Source of the DNA: Curvularia sp. ZM96
Taxonomy: Eukaryota > Ascomycota > Dothideomycetes > Pleosporales > Pleosporaceae
DNA: 64,000 nt
Assembly: GCA_022457065.1 (NCBI GenBank)
Contig: JAJGBQ010000009.1
Location: 1 to 64,000 of the forward strand
Reading direction: 5' to 3'
The position numbers and the translations under genes are program-made. The notes under the pieces were generated by a model. It was not told where the DNA came from, searched no databases, and saw nothing but the letters and a program-made list of their open reading frames with translations. This document shows positions 55,342 through 64,000 of this stretch, piece by piece; the first letter of the stretch is position 1; each line of letters opens with the position of its first letter.

Positions 55342-56120
55342 GGTGGGATGACGCTGAGACGCGTATCTATAATCTGTCGTGTCCGTCCAATGGAAGTATG
55401 TGTCCATGGATCTTGCTAACGGCAATGAGCCTTTGTGTCTTCGAATCTTTTCAGCGCACAATCTATACTAGGGACGCACCAGCTGACGTTGAAGTAGTTG
55501 TAATCTGAATGGAGCTTCTGAGCTCGTGTAGCGCCTCAAGCACTTAGCTAACTGGTTTCAAGCGCGCTCCGACTCTGATCGTTATGGCTAAATCAGATAA
55601 GCCTCTCTGGTTTACGTTGCTCCGTGCTCCCAAGGCCCCCTGTTGTTTGATTTCTAGCCACTTGTATCGCGTCGCATGTCGCGTCGCGTGTCCCGCAATA
55701 TCACATAACTATGCACTCTTCTTCACCCTTTATCCTAGTCTATACCACGGCTTCTTCTCTAGAAGCTCAGGCGCGATGGGCAGAACTATTTCGAGAACTC
55801 GTCGTTTACGTAGGCGAGCCCCATTGCTTCTTAGTCTTTCAACCCTGCGGTGTTGCCCTACCCCTTCACTAGTTTTCGCATTGGCCGTTGATGGCCCGAG
55901 CTTTCGGTCGCCCAGACTTTTGGATACTATCCGGCTGGCTCGCGAAGCCCGTTGGCAGCCTCACTCTTCAGTATCATTATACTATACAACTTTCGCACTT
56001 CGTCTATTGGAGCAACACTACCATTGGCAACGCATCGATTCTCCCCGCTACTCTTGGGCTACTTAGGGTCACACCTCCTGTGCTTTCTCAGCTGCATTGT
56101 TTCGTGCACGACCTACAGTC
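55342..56120. other. Intergenic, 5' flank of the duplicated-domain gene
   Basis: A 160-codon plus-strand frame (55584-56066) overlaps other frames, is Leu/Ser/Arg-biased and has no motif. I regard it as upstream leader or chance. Confidence 0.4.
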
Positions 56121-57674
56121 ATGGCGCTCAGCATCATTAAGCAGCGCATCGCCTATTATGGCGCAGGCGATCTGATCGCCGCACTGCCGGCCCACAATTC
56201 GATGAGTTGGGTAACTCATCCTGCAGCAACGCCGCCGACAGCGCTTGTGATTGGTACCTATGACGGACGCGACATCCTTGCCTTCATGAAAAGCTTCGGC
56301 GGCAGCCCACGCAGGGTGCAATATTGCTTCAAGCCAGCCAATCGTCGGCTCAATGCATCCACAGCACAACCTCTTACGCTAGACGAGGTGGTGAAATTGC
56401 CACTCAATGCGCCGTTCAGGTACAGCGCCGACACTTCTGAGTTGGGAAAGAGCAACTTCGGTATCGTCATTCAATGGTACTTCATGGGCATAATCGAGCC
56501 CGAAGTTGATTTTATCAAGTATTGTCCGCAACTCTACAAAGCACTGCAGAGAATTGATGCAAAGAAACGTGCTGGAAAGGAATCTGGAAGGCCGGAACCT
56601 AAAAAACCTAGGGGCGCGCAAGATCAACGTTCAGCAAACCGCAGCCATCCTGGTCTAGAGGCAGGGACAACCGGACAGCTTGTTACCCCAGTAAAACGCC
56701 CAGTAAAAAGGTCGTTGGTCAGCGTGAGCGATGATGAGCATTCTGATCTGAACAAGCTGCACTGTTACTTGGATTCACATGGCGCACTTTGCTTGCTGGA
56801 AAACCTACCCGACCCAGACGAGGTTCAGTTCATGGACCAGGACTTCCTTTTCGATGCCCAGCCAAGGAAGCTCCTTATGGGCCACCATAAAGAGAGAGGC
56901 AACGACATCTATGCATATATGCGAAAGTCACGCAAATACCACGAGATCAAATTCTTTATCGAAGATAAGCGCGCACCTTCGAAGACAGCCATCCGCTCTG
57001 AAGATGTTGCTAAACAGCGTATCCTACACCCATTTGACAAAACCTATCCAAAAGGAACTCACAGCATTGGCCAAGATGAGAAAGCCCGACTCACACTTAT
57101 GGTAAAGTGGTACTTCATTGCAGCCGGAATCGCGAAGAATTGTGTGCTCAGAGAAACGAAGACTTATCCTGAACGCTTACGGAGCGCGCTTGAATACATT
57201 GCTAAGCGGATGGGGGCTGCTTCCGTCAGACCACCCCTCGTTGGGTACGAGCGGCAAACTGAGTCTGAGACTACATCAGAAGAGGCAAGCCCAGCCATCG
57301 ATGAAAGTCATATTCAATTCACTCTCGCCGAGGTTACACCTAATACTTTATCATTGCCCATCACATCTAGAACTGCTCCTCCGCGCCCGTCAACTGCTCA
57401 CGCAGAGCAACTGAATGATTCCCCCAGCGCCGTAGACGCTCCAGGATTGCGAGGCACAAAACGCACCGCCGAGGATGCAGAGTTCGAAGACCTCGCCGAG
57501 ATCGTCTTTCAAGTACTCACTGCTGATCGAGACCTCAAGGATCAAATTGACGACATCGACAAGCAGATTGAGCTGTTGCAGACGCAACGTAGGGACTTGA
57601 TAGAGAAGAGGAAAGATGCGAAGAGGAGTTTCATGAAGCAGACTTTGACGACTGCATCGAGGACAGATGGATAG
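56121..57674 (+). CDS. Unrecognised 517-aa protein with a duplicated domain and C-terminal coiled coil
   Basis: Starts at ATG 56121; the longer frame begins at a TTG. Two segments resemble each other. Residues 42-145 contain GRDILAFMKS, VQYCF and FGIVIQWYFMGIIEP...YKALQRI; residues 250-370 contain GNDIYAYMRKS, IKFFI and LTLMVKWYFIAAGIA...RSALEYI. Between them is a basic, Ser/Pro-rich linker (KKPRGAQDQ, VKRPVKRS) that may hold a nuclear localisation signal. A second low-complexity linker leads to a coiled coil at residues 460-510 (DLKDQIDDIDKQIELLQTQR). This suggests a dimeric nuclear protein, perhaps DNA-binding, but I recognise no family. Confidence 0.65.
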   Translation: MALSIIKQRIAYYGAGDLIAALPAHNSMSWVTHPAATPPTALVIGTYDGRDILAFMKSFGGSPRRVQYCFKPANRRLNASTAQPLTLDEVVKLPLNAPFRYSADTSELGKSNFGIVIQWYFMGIIEPEVDFIKYCPQLYKALQRIDAKKRAGKESGRPEPKKPRGAQDQRSANRSHPGLEAGTTGQLVTPVKRPVKRSLVSVSDDEHSDLNKLHCYLDSHGALCLLENLPDPDEVQFMDQDFLFDAQPRKLLMGHHKERGNDIYAYMRKSRKYHEIKFFIEDKRAPSKTAIRSEDVAKQRILHPFDKTYPKGTHSIGQDEKARLTLMVKWYFIAAGIAKNCVLRETKTYPERLRSALEYIAKRMGAASVRPPLVGYERQTESETTSEEASPAIDESHIQFTLAEVTPNTLSLPITSRTAPPRPSTAHAEQLNDSPSAVDAPGLRGTKRTAEDAEFEDLAEIVFQVLTADRDLKDQIDDIDKQIELLQTQRRDLIEKRKDAKRSFMKQTLTTASRTDG

Positions 57675-58029
57675 AGGTATTGAGACTAGTATTGGAGTCC
57701 GTCGCTCAATACTCCTATGCATGCTACATCCCGTTGCTCTAGACATATCAATTCAACTTAAAGTCAGCCCAATCTAATAGCTGCTTGCTATCCGAATACC
57801 AGTATTCCGCATGGCTGGCTTCCTCGGGCAGGGTGGCGCTTCGGTGTTTGCAATGGAAAGTCTATATGGGACAGCGCGAGCGCCCTAGTATATGATGACT
57901 TCGTGAATCACACCACATTCAAACGTTATAGGCAACGTACTTTGCAAGCGAGTCGGCCATACCAGCAAGTCGGCCACCCCACCAGCTTTCGCACCTTCAA
58001 AGCCACCTATCCCAATGGCTCTACTACAA
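57675..58029. other. Intergenic, ends with a family F edge
   Basis: 57885-57905 carries the family F terminus CCTAGTATATGATGACTTCG. Nothing else recognised. Confidence 0.4.
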
Positions 58030-59270
58030 CGTGCTCCGTTATCCTGCAACGAAGAGGATATCTTCCTTGCCTCCTCTTCTCTTAATACCTAGCAGTTTAA
58101 AAGCTCTAGACACGCTGCGTTGGCGTACAACGCTCCAAAATCTACGCTTCATGACCGACGCGCTAGGAAGCCTGCCCGACGCGATTGCCAGCCCAACTCG
58201 AAGAAGTTCATCCAGAGAGAAAAGGAGGTGACTATGAGTCATATCCTCAGCCTATACCAGCGTGGATTCGTGCCTACATACGCAACCGTAGGTGATATGG
58301 CTGATAAGCTGCTAGCTGCACGCGACACAGGCCAGGTTGGCGTCCACTGGCCGTGCAACTTTATTCAGCGTACAGACCGTCTCACCACGCATTTTAATCG
58401 AGCGTATGATAGGCGGAGAGCCCTCTGTTAGGATCCTGTGGTTATTAGCCGCTAGTTTGAGCTAGTAGAGCAGACAGAGGCCAAGTACGGTATCTGCGAT
58501 GAGGATGTCTACAACTTTGACGAAGCTGGCTTTATGATGGGCAAGATCACGACTCAGCTTGTCGTGAGAGCGTTAGAGAGGAGAAGTAGGCCAAAGGCTG
58601 TTCATCCAGGCAATTGCGAGTGGGTGACGTTGACTGCTGCGATCAACACTGCTGGCTGGACAGTCCCACCGTTCCTCATCTTCGCTGGCCAGTATCACCT
58701 GTCTGCCTGGTACGAGGAGGATATCCCACGCGACTGGGCGATCGCAGTTAGCGACAATGGCTAGACAACTAACGAGCTAGGAGTTGATTGGCTAAAGCAC
58801 TTTATCAAGCATACAGAGGGCAAGGTGGTCAGAGCACGTCGGCTGCTTATCCTTGATGACCACGAGAGCCACCAATCCCTTGAGTTTGAAGAGCTCTACA
58901 AGGAGAACAACATCTACACGCTCTATATGCTACCTCACTCATCTCACCTACTCCAGCCTCTTGACGTTGGCTGCTTCTCGCCATTGAAGCGCGCGTACAG
59001 CCGTGAGGTTGAGGCCCTAATCCGCCACCCCATCTGCTCTACCAGAGGCTCTCTGGGAGGCTCGTACGCCGAGCAACGTACGTGAGTTTAAGGCTCAATC
59101 AACATTGATACGTGATCGGGTGCGACGGCACAAGAGCTCATCACCTACCTCGATTATTGAGGCGATTAACCAGCTCAAGAAGGGGGCAGAGGTGATGATG
59201 CTCTCAGATGAGCTAATGCGCGATCGGATTACTAGCCTTGAGAGAGCCAACGAAGCAGTGTCAACGCATA
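58030..59270 (+). pseudogene. Dead pogo/Fot1-type transposase
   Basis: Recognisable in order: helix-turn-helix (LAYNAPKSTLHDRR), CENP-B-like domain ending VHWPCNFIQRTDRL, and a DDE core with YNFDEAGFMM, LLILDDHESH and LQPLDVGCF. In-frame TAG codons near 58429, 58453 and 58762 break it. Two of the three stand where tryptophan is expected, as a G-to-A change of TGG would give (repeat-induced point mutation). The M2 MITE at 59271 cuts off the C-terminus after LERANEAVS. It is a different family branch from the intact element at 27820. Confidence 0.82.
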
Positions 59271-59548
59271 CACTCTCATGCACTTGCAGCTTCCGGTTTC
59301 TGTAAGCAGACGACCTTTAATCCCACGCTAAGCCTCTATCGCTTAGTGGTAATCTTACCCAGATAGTACTAGTTTCTACCAGCAATGCCATGGGTCGATC
59401 TGCTTTCAGACGCTCAGACCAATCAATGTGTCATATCTATAGAGCCTAAGACTTTTCCAGATAAGCGTATGCCAGGTGGATCCATGTCCCGCGTGGGATG
59501 ACAAGTAAGCCGCGTGTGCAAAGCGGAAGCTGCAAATGCATGAGAGTG
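59271..59548. mobile_element. MITE family M2, copy 3, inside a dead transposase
   Basis: 278 bp flanked by TA (59269-59270 and 59549-59550). Ends CACTCTCATGCACTTGCAGC and GCTGCAAATGCATGAGAGTG are inverted repeats of about 27 bp. Best-preserved copy of the family here. Confidence 0.92.
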
Positions 59549-59642
59549 TAGTTGCTGGCACACTATAAAAAAGAAATAAGCATATTGTCCATAAAAGATC
59601 GCGTAGATAGATGAGAATGATGACCGTATTATAATAGATTAG

Positions 59643-60110
59643 TGTTACAAGTAACAGCGAAGGATCTCTCCTTGACGAAGGCCACAGGTTGGAGACCATT
59701 GGGCGCCACGTCAAAAGGTAATGATCACCGCGGGGCGGCGATCACGTGATGTGCCATCTCGCCAAGGCTGGCCATCTGAGATGGCAGTGCATGAAGAGAT
59801 GGCTGTGCCATCACAACCATCTTGCGTAAAGGAGATGGACGAGATGGCAGGACCAGGAGCAATGGGTATAAGAATGGGTTGGATTTCATTATTACACTCG
59901 TTGTGGTCAATTCTCATAAGTTCTTCTCTTACACAGATTGATACTTAGTTATTCTATCTTTATAGAATTGATTGTTACTTTACTCGGTTAAACTCCTATA
60001 ACTCTTCTCCACTACAAATCGCCAGAAAACAATCGCACGGAATACTTTGTACAAGTCTCGCCCTAACCCGAACCGAGACTAGGTGAGTATAGCGAACCCC
60101 CCGTGTAACA
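59643..60110. mobile_element. Solo LTR, family LTR-2, copy 3
   Basis: 468 bp from TGTTACAAGTAACAGCGAAG to CCCCGTGTAACA, with ATTAG duplicated on both sides (59638-59642 and 60111-60115). Contains a run of GAGATGGC-type short repeats near 59752-59850. Confidence 0.94.
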
Positions 60111-60170
60111 ATTAGTGCTTACTCTTATGTTGATCACTATGCCAATATCTCACTTGCAACTACTTGAATA

Positions 60171-60358
60171 TTGTCGTTAACTAGCGATCGCAACTTCACC
60201 CCTAATAGACAGTGTTCCAAGAGCCTAGTCATCAGAAGACCGCAGATTAACCAATCACACCAGTCATTCAACAGCTAACATTCTGCGCTAAGCTACGTAC
60301 AAAATATAGGGCTGCTAAAGTTTGCTGCGCAGCTGCGCGTAAGGGTGAAGCCGCAATG
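60171..60358. mobile_element. MITE family M1, copy 3, eroded
   Basis: TAGCGATCGCAACTTCACCC at the left and GGGTGAAGCCGCAATGC at the right, with GCTGCGCAGCTGCGCGTAAG inside, as in the other copies. Its outer ends are eroded, so exact edges and target duplication are uncertain. Confidence 0.65.
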
Positions 60359-60448
60359 CAAATAAAATAGCACGCTTACTGCTAATAATTTTGAGCTAGT
60401 TAGTCACGAAGTTCGCGGTATTGAGCAAGCCACACTCCTTCGTATAGT

Positions 60449-60899
60449 TGTTAAGAGTATACCCTGAGTGGAAGTAATATAAGACTTCTGGTGTCAAGGC
60501 TCTTGGGTTGGTTTTCGCGGATGAAGCAACAGGGTGATATGGACAGTGTCTCTGCAAGTAACTATTGTATCGTAGGTACTTGTACTCGTAACTTAAGTTG
60601 AACACATCAAGCCATAAGGGCCCAATGCCTGTTCCTATATACTAAGGGAATGTCCTATGTCCTATACTGTCCTACAGTGTCCTATGGTGTCCTATGTGTG
60701 GGACTTCGTGGGATTATATGAATCCTGTGGGACACACGTGACATGTCCCATGGTGGCGTTCCGCCAAGCCCGTGGGATGTATGATTACTCATACGTCATT
60801 GGCTGAATATGTCCCTTCCTCTGAGAGAGGTCTTTGACATGGCCCCTTCCTTCATTCTTTCCATATCTTGCGCTGTCCCCTCTGCTTAGGTTCGTAACA
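60449..60899. mobile_element. Solo LTR, family LTR-3, copy 4, inverted
   Basis: 451 bp. Plus strand begins TGTTAAGAGT and ends GGTTCGTAACA, with ATAGT duplicated on both sides (60444-60448 and 60900-60904). Same subfamily as the 43473 copy. Confidence 0.93.
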
Positions 60900-60994
60900 A
60901 TAGTCTAGAGTGACTGGGTAATATGGCTAACTACAAGATATAGCATATGAATCTAGCGACTAATATCTCTAATCTAGGCGATCGGTACTACATA

Positions 60995-61325
60995 GAAGAT
61001 AGTTAGCGATAGACGCTAGTATTGACAAGATCTAATTTGTTGCCATCTCTACATTTTGAACGGTTATGACAATCAACGAAAAGTGAGAAGATTCAAGTAG
61101 CTCTACTATAACTAACTAGTTGTATTTTATTACTAGGAGTATTATAGTTAAGGAGGCCTACGCTAGGACTGAAATGCAGAGATTAAGGGGCCGATTTGCG
61201 CTAGACTATAGTAGGGGAAGATTGGGGTCCAATCCGCGTTGCATACGCAAGATTTTGGATCAAGGTGCGTAATCACCCGATTGGGATGCATCGGGGGTCG
61301 AATTCACATAGTATTATATACTAGG
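60995..61325 (+). repeat. Repeat family F, partial direct copy
   Basis: Parallels 34140-34462 (GATAGACGCTAGTATTGACA, CCTACGCTAGGAC, GTATTATATACTAGG end) with many transitions. Confidence 0.7.
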
Positions 61326-61857
61326 TCAATCTAAATTTTTACTAATTAATTCGGTTGATTAATGTCCATCCCTACGTGCCGGGACGCACGGTGTGACGGG
61401 ACACTTTTTCTTTCGGGTGCCCGGATTGTACCAACTATGCCTATAAATGGACAGGCCTAACGTGCATCTATTTTGCAGCTCTTGCTCTTCTAGTGCATCA
61501 GCCTCCGACGCTGAGAGGCGTGTTGTTGACCACGCTGTCGCTCGTTCTGTCGGTGCCGTCCATCGACTCTCCTCTAGGACCCCCTTGTTTATCCGCAGTA
61601 GTATAAGCTTCTACACAGCTCGGTGGGCTAGAAAGAAAGCTAAGATGGCAAAGATCAAGACTGCACACTTAAAAAGTCGACTTAACGTAAGGAGTGTGAA
61701 TCCCGGCAGTTTCTCCGTGCGAACGGCACCGAACACCAACTTTGTGATTTTATGGTATCCTTCAAATCAATTCAAATTTTGTTAGAAATCACTCTCAAAG
61801 CGCCTAATAAGGCAACTCACAACTTATATCGGGCCCAGCCCTCCCTCTGACAGAGAG

Positions 61858-63624
61858 ATGGCGGTGTCAGGTACCCCAGGGCAGACACTTCGACCTCCAG
61901 AAGTCACGTACACGCGCCCTGAGGACCCAAATACCCCTAGCCTAGCTAACCTACGCACTACAAAAAGACACAGGCAAGCCGAAGCAGCGCCTATACCTAT
62001 ATCGTTCGGTGATAGTGCTAACAAGAGACAACTGGTGACGGGCGCGGTTACGGAGAAGATCACGGCAGCCCAAGAGGCCGCCACAACTAGACACAACATC
62101 ATCACAGCTATCGCGAACGCGATTGATCATTGCCTAGAGAACTACACTAGCGCAGCTGAGCGTCTGGTCGCACAAGAACTACAGCAACGTGTGGTGTATG
62201 CCCTAACCAACTCTATCCACCACCCATCCACGACCACCCCCCAGCCTGCGAGCGACGCTGGGCCTAAACCTACACGCACATATGCGGACGTCGCAAAACT
62301 CCCCAACAGCCACCCTATGCAGGAAAGGGGCGCCGCTATAACCAAGACGGCAGCGACCCACCGAAACGGCGTAACCCTGAATAAGCCGCCGAATAAGCCT
62401 GTACCAGATAGCCGGATTCTTTTCCAGCTATCTACAGCACAGAGAGTAAAACAGCCTTCGCCCTTTGTAATGCGAAAAGCACTATGCGCAAAGATTGATA
62501 ACCTCACTCTGCAAGATATCCCAAGACTCACAACGACAAAAACAGGCTGGGCACTCACACCAGCCAACGACACCATCAAGAGCCGACTGCTGCAGCCAGA
62601 TAACGTTGAAGCCATGCTAGAAACTCTAGGTGCAGTCGGATTCCAGCTCCCGGAGAAATGGATCAACTACGCAGTGCAGCGTGTAGAGGCGGCTCTTATA
62701 GGACTCCACATAGGCGGAGACGCAGCAGTGCCAATCAGCGAAGAAAACGTTGCAGAGGAAGTGTATTCCCAGACAGGAGTAAAGCCGCGAACCTGCAAGC
62801 AATCTAGACACGGCCCAGACAGGTTTGGCACGATGACCTGGATAATATCCTTTGCCGAACGAGTACGGCCATTCCGGATTTTTGGAACAAGTGAATGGGC
62901 AAAAGAGATAAAGAAAAACCCACCAGTGACCATCCACAACCCGGGATGCCAGGGCTACTGCAACACGTCTAGGTGCACCCGCGCAGCACGTTGCGACAAC
63001 TGCGGCCAGCTGGCGGCAGGGCATGACGGGCCCATAGGTACAGGCTGTACGCAGCGAGCCCGCTGTGCTAACTGCCATGGACCACACTCCGCGACGGATA
63101 AAAACTGCCCAGCGAAACCATACTACTACCAAGGCAAGCTTATCCGGCTAACAAGTAAGCAGCTGCAGAGTGTACGCAGATCTGGAAATCGTGCCTACCA
63201 AAGAACCGAGCAGCCCCAGGACAAAGGAGGCACGGCTGCCGAACCTATTCTCATCGCAGAAGAACAGCCAAGCCAGGATGGTCAACCTGCGCTCCAGCAG
63301 CCGCCACTGCGAGCTACGCAATCAAGACAAGCGAAAAGAGCCCAACAAGAAGAGACACTAACAGGAACAGATACCGCTACAGCCGCAATCACACCTATAG
63401 ACACCGATACAATTACAGTCACAACTACAGCATCCCAGAACCCTCAGAGCCGACGCCCACGCCGCGCTGCAGCCCCAAGAGAGAGTCTAAGTCTAGCAGC
63501 ACTCTCAACAAGAAGCCTAAGGACAGAGCAGACAGTGTCTACACCGACAGAAGCCATGATACAGGCTGGCCTATCCTCTACTATAGAAGATACAGAAATG
63601 AGTGAAGACGCACTGCAATGGTAG
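61858..63624 (+). CDS. LINE ORF1, Gag-like nucleic-acid-binding protein
   Basis: 588 residues from ATG 61858. The N-terminal 150 residues are polar and Ala/Thr-rich and contain TYADVAKLP, a motif usual before the Gag core. The central domain (about 180-350) is followed by cysteine/histidine knuckles near 365-425 (CQGYCNTSRC, CDNCGQLAAGHDG, CANCHGPHSATDKNC). The tail is Gln/Pro/Thr-rich. It should coat element RNA. The frame is intact. Its stop codon overlaps the ORF2 start. Confidence 0.88.
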   Translation: MAVSGTPGQTLRPPEVTYTRPEDPNTPSLANLRTTKRHRQAEAAPIPISFGDSANKRQLVTGAVTEKITAAQEAATTRHNIITAIANAIDHCLENYTSAAERLVAQELQQRVVYALTNSIHHPSTTTPQPASDAGPKPTRTYADVAKLPNSHPMQERGAAITKTAATHRNGVTLNKPPNKPVPDSRILFQLSTAQRVKQPSPFVMRKALCAKIDNLTLQDIPRLTTTKTGWALTPANDTIKSRLLQPDNVEAMLETLGAVGFQLPEKWINYAVQRVEAALIGLHIGGDAAVPISEENVAEEVYSQTGVKPRTCKQSRHGPDRFGTMTWIISFAERVRPFRIFGTSEWAKEIKKNPPVTIHNPGCQGYCNTSRCTRAARCDNCGQLAAGHDGPIGTGCTQRARCANCHGPHSATDKNCPAKPYYYQGKLIRLTSKQLQSVRRSGNRAYQRTEQPQDKGGTAAEPILIAEEQPSQDGQPALQQPPLRATQSRQAKRAQQEETLTGTDTATAAITPIDTDTITVTTTASQNPQSRRPRRAAAPRESLSLAALSTRSLRTEQTVSTPTEAMIQAGLSSTIEDTEMSEDALQW

Positions 63625-64000
63625 GACGTCAACCGATACAATACAACGGGCAGCACTGCCCAGGCTGGAAGCAGCTACGAATAGCATGGGCGAACGTAGG
63701 CAAAGCCTCAGAATGCCACGACACTATACTGTGTCGCGCCTCAGATGAAAATATCGACGTGATATGCATCCAGGAGCCATGGACACTACCAGGAACTGTA
63801 ACTAAAAACCATCCAGGGTACCACATGCACGCGCCTGTGATAGCATGGGATAGCAGGGAGGAACGCGAGAACGAAAGGCCACGGGTGCTTACCTACACCC
63901 GCAAGGGCGTTAATCTAAGAGCTAAAGTACTACCTAGAGTCACGCGAGACATACTCTGGACAGAGGTGAACGGATACGCTATACTTAACGTGTACCAGAA
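63618..64000 (+). CDS. LINE ORF2, N-terminal endonuclease part (partial)
   Basis: Starts at ATG 63618 inside the last codons of ORF1 (ATGGTAG overlap) and is open to the window edge. The 127 residues seen include IAWANVGKASECHDTIL, DVICIQEPWT, HPGYHMHAP and RVLTYTRKG, blocks of the AP-type (APE) endonuclease of non-LTR elements. Reverse transcriptase should follow outside the window. Confidence 0.85.
   Translation, partial: MVGRQPIQYNGQHCPGWKQLRIAWANVGKASECHDTILCRASDENIDVICIQEPWTLPGTVTKNHPGYHMHAPVIAWDSREERENERPRVLTYTRKGVNLRAKVLPRVTRDILWTEVNGYAILNVYQ

Larger units (their letters stand above)
61326..64000 (+). mobile_element. Non-LTR retrotransposon (LINE, Tad1/I-like), runs off the window
   Basis: Two overlapping open frames, a Gag-like ORF1 with CCHC knuckles and an ORF2 starting with an AP-endonuclease domain, identify a LINE. 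The 5' boundary is uncertain, somewhere between 61326 and about 61440. A 112-codon frame at 61447-61785 lies in the presumed 5' UTR and has no motif. Neither ORF has stops or frameshifts in the part seen. Confidence 0.82.

Noticed and set aside
55584..56066. 160-codon plus-strand frame upstream of the 56121 gene
   Set aside because: Biased composition, overlapping alternative frames, no motif.
61447..61785. 112-codon frame before LINE ORF1
   Set aside because: No recognisable domain; likely 5' UTR of the retrotransposon.
1..64000. tRNA or rRNA genes
   Set aside because: I looked for clover-leaf A and B boxes and conserved rRNA words by eye and saw none; a tRNAscan run would settle it.

Overview
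The window is the end of a filamentous ascomycete chromosome. Codon use, short GTAAGT...AG introns of 47-59 bp, HET and OrsD-type genes, Fot1/pogo-like transposons and TTAGGG telomeres fit a Dothideomycete, probably Pleosporales; this is inference, not proof. The contig begins with about 66 bases that look like an untrimmed Oxford Nanopore native-barcoding adapter, then a mixed CCTAA/CCCTAA telomere (67-210), so the left edge is probably the physical chromosome end.

Layout. 211-4301 is a pyrimidine-rich subtelomeric zone with about ten copies of a 40-bp motif and many short CCCTAACCCT tracts. 4302-8750 (minus) is a telomere-linked RecQ-like helicase gene whose frame breaks twice, both times at homopolymers; it carries an OrsD-type zinc finger, a central region resembling a tyrosine recombinase, and a RecQ-like helicase. 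9-24 kb holds a multi-pass membrane protein, a HET-domain protein, a truncated OrsD paralogue and an unrecognised 362-aa gene, separated by telomere-like repeats. 24-45 kb is a transposon graveyard: solo LTRs with clean 5-bp target duplications, two MITE families with TA duplications, and one apparently intact 2.1-kb Fot1/pogo-like element inserted at the start codon of a TPR gene. It also holds an ankyrin-like nuclear candidate, a small cysteine-rich defensin-like secreted protein and a CorA-like membrane protein.

45.2-50.2 kb holds a divergent pair: a 1063-aa MACPF-like (pore-forming family) gene and an unrecognised 282-aa gene, sharing an 0.86-kb promoter region that contains a 60-bp direct repeat. 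The pair lies between inverted copies of a 1.5-kb repeat (41.7-43.4 and 50.35-51.85 kb). 52-64 kb holds a second small secreted protein, an OrsD pseudogene, a 517-aa protein with an internally duplicated domain, a dead transposase, more solo LTRs, and the 5' part of an apparently open non-LTR retrotransposon that runs off the right edge.

How it fits together: a fast-evolving subtelomere in which self/non-self (HET), candidate secreted effector or antimicrobial, and pore-forming genes sit among mobile DNA. Several minus-strand genes lose their 3' ends exactly at the edge of a telomere-like repeat. All repeat relationships were found by eye, not by alignment software.
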